From Thermodesulfovibrionia bacterium (lineage in GTDB: Bacteria > Nitrospirota > Thermodesulfovibrionia > UBA6902): DNA of 37,109 nt. The stretch lies in assembly GCA_020053105.1 (NCBI GenBank), contig JAGVNU010000116.1, forward strand, positions 1 through 37,109. The letters run 5' to 3'. The translations under genes and the position numbers were made by a program. This document shows positions 33,398-37,109 of the stretch, piece by piece (the first letter of the stretch is position 1; each line of letters begins with the position of its first letter). Below the pieces are notes generated by a model. That model searched no databases. It was not told the origin of the DNA and saw only the letters and a list, made by a program, of their open reading frames with translations.

Positions 33398-34201
33398 ATG
33401 ACATTAGACGAGAAGTTCGACAAACTTAAAAACAGACTGCGACAGATGGACCGGGTCATCATTGCATTCTCAGGCGGCGTTGACAGCACTTTTCTTTTAA
33501 AGGCGGCCTCCATGTCCGGACTGGGAGAAGTCCTCGCTGTTACAGGACAGTCTGAAAGCATGCCGGAGGAAGAGTTCTCCTTTTCAAAAGAAATGGCAGG
33601 TTCATTAAATGTCGGTCACAGAATAATACGGACGAATGAACTGGGGAACAGCAGTTATTCAACAAATCCCCCGGACAGGTGCTATTACTGCAAAAAAGAG
33701 CTTTTCAGCAAACTGAAACAGATCGCAGAAAAAGAAGATTACCACTTTATTCTTGACGGCACCAACTCGGATGATGCCAAAGACCGGCGTCCGGGAAGAC
33801 GCGCCGCTCATGAAGAAGGCGTTGAAAGTCCGCTGCTTGATGCCGGGCTGAGTAAAGATGAAATCAGGGAACTCTCAAAAGCCCTCGGTCTTCCTACATG
33901 GAACAAGCCGGCGACCCCCTGCCTTTCTTCACGGATCCCTTATGGGCAGAAGATCACCGTGGAAGCCCTTGAAAAAGTCAGTAAGGCCGAAGCCTTCATC
34001 AGACAATATGGTATAACAGAGCTCAGGGTCAGAAATCATTCCGAGGTCGCACGGATTGAAATTCATCCTGACGATTTCCATAAATTGACTGCCGACCCGG
34101 CCAGAAATGAAATAGTGAAATATTTCCGGTCCATCGGTTTCAAATATATTACCCTGGATTTGCAGGGCTTCAGAAGCGGGAGCGGGAATGAAATACTCTA
34201 A
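33398..34201 (+). CDS. larE: ATP-dependent sacrificial sulfur transferase LarE (three-cysteine type)
   Basis: A 267-residue PP-loop enzyme. LarE transfers sulfur to the nickel-pincer precursor of the lactate racemase cofactor. The ATP-binding PP-loop is SGGVDST (25-31). Three cysteines are positioned as in the iron-sulfur form of LarE: C95 and C98 (RCYYCKKEL) and C175 (PCLSSRIPYG). The single-cysteine enzyme of Lactiplantibacillus uses only the last of these as its sulfur donor, whereas the three-cysteine form can hold a [4Fe-4S] cluster that carries sulfide. No larA, larB or larC is in the window. The gene lies 131 bases after rng and 35 bases before a GlcF-like gene. Confidence 0.88.
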   Translation: MTLDEKFDKLKNRLRQMDRVIIAFSGGVDSTFLLKAASMSGLGEVLAVTGQSESMPEEEFSFSKEMAGSLNVGHRIIRTNELGNSSYSTNPPDRCYYCKKELFSKLKQIAEKEDYHFILDGTNSDDAKDRRPGRRAAHEEGVESPLLDAGLSKDEIRELSKALGLPTWNKPATPCLSSRIPYGQKITVEALEKVSKAEAFIRQYGITELRVRNHSEVARIEIHPDDFHKLTADPARNEIVKYFRSIGFKYITLDLQGFRSGSGNEIL

Positions 34202-34236
34202 CGGATTCAAACATCACAAAAATCCACGCAGGATAA

Positions 34237-35439
34237 ATGACTAAACCATTAAATCTCACTGAAGCCTCTAAATGTGTCCGGTGCGGGGCCTGTAAGTCTC
34301 TTTGTCCGACATACCTCGCTACATATAATGAGACCATGGGCGCGCGGGGCAGGGTCGCGATGCTTGGTGAACTCGACATGGAACGTCTGGCCCCGACTGC
34401 TGCCCTTGCCGAAATGATTTACAGCTGCATGCTCTGCGGCGCATGCAAAAACATGTGTCCCGCAGGCATCAACATCCCGGAGGTCATTTATCAGGGAAGG
34501 GCCGCCCTGAAAAAAGCCTACAGTAAGGGACGTCTTATCAGGGGCGCATTAAAACTTTCGGCATCAGGATTCGATAATTTATTCTCCATACTGAAGTGGG
34601 GGCAGAAACTATTTTACGGGGGCCTTTACAACTCAGGGGTAATCGGATATGTGCCTGAAATTACCTCTACCCCCTTCAAAAACAGTCTTCAGGTCTATAA
34701 AACAACAAATAAGACCGGCAGGATGGCGATCTTTGCAGGGTGCAGCGTCAACTACTTCTATCCCAACCTCGGAGAGTCCCTGTCCCATATCCTGGTGTCA
34801 AAAGGATATGAAGTGGTCGTGTTTAAGGGAGAAGTGTGCTGCGGGGCCCCGTTCAGATCATTGGGCCTTGAAGAGGAGGCGCTGAAACTTGCTGAAAAAA
34901 ACATTGAACACTTTAATAAAGTACGGGCCGAAGCAATTATCAGCATGTGTCCTACCTGCACGATGGTAATGCGGGACCAGTACCCTCAAATGACGGGCAA
35001 TACTATACACAATCTCATGGACATCAATGAATTTCTGCTCAGATATGATATAGCGGCAGACCTCGAAACAGCCCCCTCTACGGTTACTTATCATGATCCC
35101 TGCCATCTCAGTCACGGCCTGGGAATAAGAGAGAAGCCGAGACATATCCTTAATAAAATAAAAGGCATTGAATTGATTGAAATGAAACATGCCGATGAAT
35201 GCTGCGGCTTTGCCGGACTTTTCAGCATGCATTTCAAAGATATGTCTAAAAGCATCGGGATGAAGAAAATGGAAAATATATCAGACACCGGGGCAGATAC
35301 AGTCGTCACTTCCTGCCCTGGATGTATAATGCAGCTGGAGGCTTTAAGAAAAGAGACAGGATCGGAATTCGGTATAAAGCATATCGTCGAAGTGATTGAC
35401 GAGGCCATGCATGAGCAGCAAACCGACAATAAGCAATAA
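34237..35439 (+). CDS. glcF: (Fe-S)-binding protein, glycolate/lactate oxidase iron-sulfur subunit (GlcF-like)
   Basis: A 400-residue electron-transfer subunit. It has two ferredoxin-type [4Fe-4S] motifs: C13, C16, C19 and C23-P (CVRCGACKSLCP), and C64, C67, C70 and C74-P (CMLCGACKNMCP). Two CCG domains follow: AGCSVNYFYPNLGESL with KGEVCCGAPFRSLG, and HDPCHLSHGLGIREKPR with ADECCGFAGLF. This layout is that of GlcF and of lactate dehydrogenase Fe-S subunits, which pass electrons from a flavoprotein to the quinone pool. The flavin subunit (GlcD) is not in the window. The AGGA before the ATG is the ribosome-binding site. The neighbour larE suggests a link to 2-hydroxy-acid (lactate) use. Confidence 0.85.
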   Translation: MTKPLNLTEASKCVRCGACKSLCPTYLATYNETMGARGRVAMLGELDMERLAPTAALAEMIYSCMLCGACKNMCPAGINIPEVIYQGRAALKKAYSKGRLIRGALKLSASGFDNLFSILKWGQKLFYGGLYNSGVIGYVPEITSTPFKNSLQVYKTTNKTGRMAIFAGCSVNYFYPNLGESLSHILVSKGYEVVVFKGEVCCGAPFRSLGLEEEALKLAEKNIEHFNKVRAEAIISMCPTCTMVMRDQYPQMTGNTIHNLMDINEFLLRYDIAADLETAPSTVTYHDPCHLSHGLGIREKPRHILNKIKGIELIEMKHADECCGFAGLFSMHFKDMSKSIGMKKMENISDTGADTVVTSCPGCIMQLEALRKETGSEFGIKHIVEVIDEAMHEQQTDNKQ

Positions 35440-35505
35440 GCTTTCAGCCTTTATTTAACAGGGTGTAAATTACGTTCCAGGCTTAATTTATTTTCTTTCA
35501 AATCC

Positions 35506-35514
35506 TGTTATAAT
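35506..35514 (+). promoter_or_regulatory. Candidate extended -10 promoter for the transaldolase gene
   Basis: TG-T-TATAAT at 35506-35514 is a perfect -10 hexamer with the extended TGn element. No convincing -35 is seen, which is usual for extended -10 promoters. It lies 66 bases before the ATG at 35580, in the 140-base gap after the GlcF-like gene. Confidence 0.5.
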
Positions 35515-35579
35515 ATTCATCATTCCGCAAGAACATCAGAGCAAGTGACTTTATCATTTAAATAAACAAGGAGGCCTTA

Positions 35580-36224
35580 ATGAAATTTTTTATCGACACT
35601 GCAAATATCGCTGAGATTAAGGAAGCGTGGGAAATTGGAGTAATAGATGGTGTTACTACAAACCCCTCACTTATATCAAAAGAAAAAAAGGAGCCGGTAA
35701 AGCTGCTTAAAGAAATATGCTCAATAGTTGACGGACCGGTAAGCGCTGAGGTAGTAAGCCTGGATGCAGAGGGGATGGTTAAAGAAGCAAAGAGCCTGGC
35801 CAGGATCCATAAAAACATTGTAGTAAAAATACCCATGACAACAGAAGGCTTAAAGGCAACGAAAAAACTTACAGGCCTTAAGATAAAGACAAACGTGACT
35901 CTCGTATTCTCAGCGAACCAGGCCTTACTTGCCGCAAAGGCCGGCGCGACATATGTCAGCCCATTTGTAGGGAGAATTGACGACATAAGCGGCTACGGCA
36001 TGGAGCTCGTCAGCCAGATCCTTGAGATCTATGACAACTACGGCTTCGAGACAGAAATCATCGTTGCCAGTATCCGTAACCCTGTTCATGTGCTGGATGC
36101 CGCGAGAATGGGCGCGCACGTAGCCACCATTCCATTTAAAGTGATCGGGCAGCTTTCAAAACATCCTCTTACGGATATCGGCATCAAGAATTTCCTTGCC
36201 GACTGGGAAAAGGTGCCTAAATAG
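35580..36224 (+). CDS. fsa: Fructose-6-phosphate aldolase-like transaldolase
   Basis: A 214-residue TIM-barrel aldolase of the short transaldolase (FSA/TalC) group. The Schiff-base lysine is K83 ([15 protein letters not shown]). The N-terminal [65 protein letters not shown] and the C-terminal [22 protein letters not shown] segments are typical of the family. It may act as transaldolase in the pentose phosphate pathway or as fructose-6-phosphate aldolase; the sequence as read here does not decide between the two. AAGGAGG precedes the ATG, and an extended -10 promoter is seen upstream, so it is likely a separate transcription unit with high expression. Confidence 0.92.
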   Translation: MKFFIDTANIAEIKEAWEIGVIDGVTTNPSLISKEKKEPVKLLKEICSIVDGPVSAEVVSLDAEGMVKEAKSLARIHKNIVVKIPMTTEGLKATKKLTGLKIKTNVTLVFSANQALLAAKAGATYVSPFVGRIDDISGYGMELVSQILEIYDNYGFETEIIVASIRNPVHVLDAARMGAHVATIPFKVIGQLSKHPLTDIGIKNFLADWEKVPK

Positions 36225-36264
36225 CAGTTTTGATTTTTCATCTTTATTTCTTGATATTAGTCTT

Positions 36265-36483
36265 ATGCCTATTTACGAATATAGATGCAACGAGTGCGCA
36301 GAGGATTTTGAGAAGCTCGTCTACGGGTCCGGTCCTGACGTGTTATGTCCGAAGTGCAGTTCAAAGAATATCACAAAGAAGTTTTCACTCTTCGGCATGA
36401 GTGGTGTGGAAAAGCCGGCGACATCTTCCGGAGGGTCGGGCTGCACCTCATGCAGTAAATCCACCTGCAGTTCATGCCACTGA
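36265..36483 (+). CDS. FmdB-type zinc ribbon protein
   Basis: A 72-residue protein beginning MPIYEYRCNECAEDFEKLV. The zinc ribbon is formed by C-x2-C (CNEC) near residue 8 and C-x2-C (CPKC) near residue 33, as in the FmdB putative regulatory family. The C-terminus is a Gly/Ser/Cys-rich tail (GGSGCTSCSKSTCSSCH) that may bind further metal. The ATG at 36265 lies 40 bases after the transaldolase; the longer frame starting at 36196 overlaps the transaldolase and is not likely. The function of the family is not established beyond metal binding. Confidence 0.88.
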   Translation: MPIYEYRCNECAEDFEKLVYGSGPDVLCPKCSSKNITKKFSLFGMSGVEKPATSSGGSGCTSCSKSTCSSCH

Positions 36484-36511
36484 TATTAAATTGTCCTTCC
36501 GGGTGAGTTGC

Positions 36512-36883
36512 CTATGTATCTGAAGTGCCCTTTACTTTTTCTATGATTACTGAATACTTACGAGGCGGATTGGAAAGTTCCACGCCTATCGCATCACAGG
36601 AATTATCAGACGCACAATGTCTCCAGGTAATTGTATTGTCTTTGGCCGGGATAAACAGTACGTCTTTATTAAGAGGAATGTTTATTTCAAGCAGTGAGTC
36701 AATAGGAAAAGGAGGGGTCTTCGTACTGATAAACATACCCTTTTCCGAGATATTTTTTATCGTCCCCGTGCAATGTTTCTTCCAGAAGAGCGGATTCCAG
36801 AGATAATATTCTATCTCAATATTTACCGGTATTCGTTTATATGCTCTTTTTTCCATAAATTCTATGCCTGACACGGATGACAT
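36512..36883 (-). CDS. PilZ domain protein
   Basis: A 123-residue single-domain protein with a PilZ fold, which binds cyclic di-GMP. The first motif RxxxR is seen in KRAYKRIPVNIEIEY (about residues 12-26), and the second, (D/N)xSxxG, is NISEKG in TIKNISEKGMFIST. The rest shows the beta-barrel pattern (LEINIPL, TITWRH, IGVELSNP). The start is uncertain: the ATG at 36883 gives nine extra residues, and the in-frame ATG at 36856 gives MEKRAYKRIP, the usual N-terminus of this type. Neither has a clear ribosome-binding site. It is convergent to the FmdB-type gene. No signalling partner is visible. Confidence 0.82.
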   Translation of the reverse strand: MSSVSGIEFMEKRAYKRIPVNIEIEYYLWNPLFWKKHCTGTIKNISEKGMFISTKTPPFPIDSLLEINIPLNKDVLFIPAKDNTITWRHCASDNSCDAIGVELSNPPRKYSVIIEKVKGTSDT

Positions 36884-37056
36884 AAAATTTATATATCATT
36901 AAATTGCCCCATCGTCAAATAATAATCTGCAACAGGAATTCATCAAGAGATCAAGAGAAAGAAGAACAAGGGCAAAGAACGGCATACGTCCTGTTACTCA
37001 AGACAATAATGAAAGCGGGGATACTCTGCAACCTATTGAATATAACGAAGAAAAAG

Positions 37057-37109
37057 TGGTGGGCAGTCGCGGAATCGAACCACGGACACGAGGATTTTCA
37101 GTCCTCTGC
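37057..37109 (-). tRNA. tRNA-Phe (GAA), 3' part, cut by the window edge
   Basis: Read on the minus strand, the anticodon stem GAGGA/TCCTC encloses the loop CTGAAAA, giving anticodon GAA for phenylalanine. A five-base variable loop follows (GTGTC), then the T stem CGTGG/CCGCG with loop TTCGATT, the 3' acceptor strand ACTGCCC, discriminator A and an encoded CCA (37059-37057). The D arm and 5' acceptor strand lie beyond the window, so the acceptor pairing cannot be checked. Confidence 0.93.

Noticed and set aside
36196-36264. N-terminal extension of the FmdB-type protein
   Set aside because: It overlaps the transaldolase 3' end, and the family begins directly with MPIYEYRC at 36265.
1-37109. 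CRISPR arrays, toxin-antitoxin or phage-defence systems, prophage genes
   Set aside because: No regularly spaced repeats, Cas, integrase, restriction or phage structural motifs were found on either strand.

Overview
The window is a chromosomal segment of a Gram-negative bacterium. Evidence for this is a Pal-type outer-membrane lipoprotein, several periplasmic proteins, and a tRNA-Phe with an encoded CCA. The mix of IF-2/RbfA/TruB housekeeping genes, archaeal-type TreT, GT81 glucosyl-3-phosphoglycerate synthase, a fused radical SAM/DUF2344 protein beside RNase G, and a three-cysteine LarE would fit an anaerobic or microaerophilic Nitrospirota (Thermodesulfovibrionia-like) or Desulfobacterota lineage. 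That assignment is an inference from gene content, not from a marker comparison.

Region 1 (1-4477, + strand) is a translation/RNA-maturation operon: infB (3' end only), a DUF503 (YlxP-like) gene, a SEC-C zinc-motif protein, rbfA, an nrnA-type DHH phosphoesterase, truB and a DUF167 gene.

Region 2 (4998-27374) is an osmotic-stress and compatible-solute island, and is the distinctive part of the window. A long run of minus-strand genes (22.5 kb down to 5.0 kb) encodes an NhaD-type Na+/H+ antiporter, a glucosyl-3-phosphoglycerate synthase (GpgS), a coupled hypothetical protein, Pal, an M23 peptidase, an MscS channel, a duplicated-domain DUF5752 protein, TreT, a ClC chloride transporter, TreZ, TreY, an unassigned GT-A glycosyltransferase, a second MscS-type membrane protein and a CaCA cation exchanger. 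A plus-strand trio (glycerate kinase, a DUF389 membrane protein, a mannosyl/glucosyl-3-phosphoglycerate phosphatase) completes it. Together these could make trehalose by two routes (TreYZ from alpha-glucan, TreT from NDP-glucose plus glucose), make glucosylglycerate (GpgS plus the phosphatase), recycle glycerate, move Na+, Ca2+ and Cl-, and release solutes through mechanosensitive channels.

Region 3 (28067-37109) holds a tandem-OB-fold periplasmic protein, a small Cys-rich protein, the fused radical SAM/DUF2344 protein, RNase G, LarE, a GlcF-like Fe-S protein, a fructose-6-phosphate aldolase-like transaldolase, an FmdB-type zinc ribbon, a PilZ protein and the 3' part of tRNA-Phe.

The main non-coding signals are: a structured leader ending in a strong intrinsic terminator directly in front of the nhaD ribosome-binding site (probable attenuator or riboswitch); a 159-bp element with long inverted repeats between treT and clcA; and a 28-bp palindrome inside the glycerate kinase reading frame. 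No CRISPR array, prophage, intact insertion sequence or defence system was seen.
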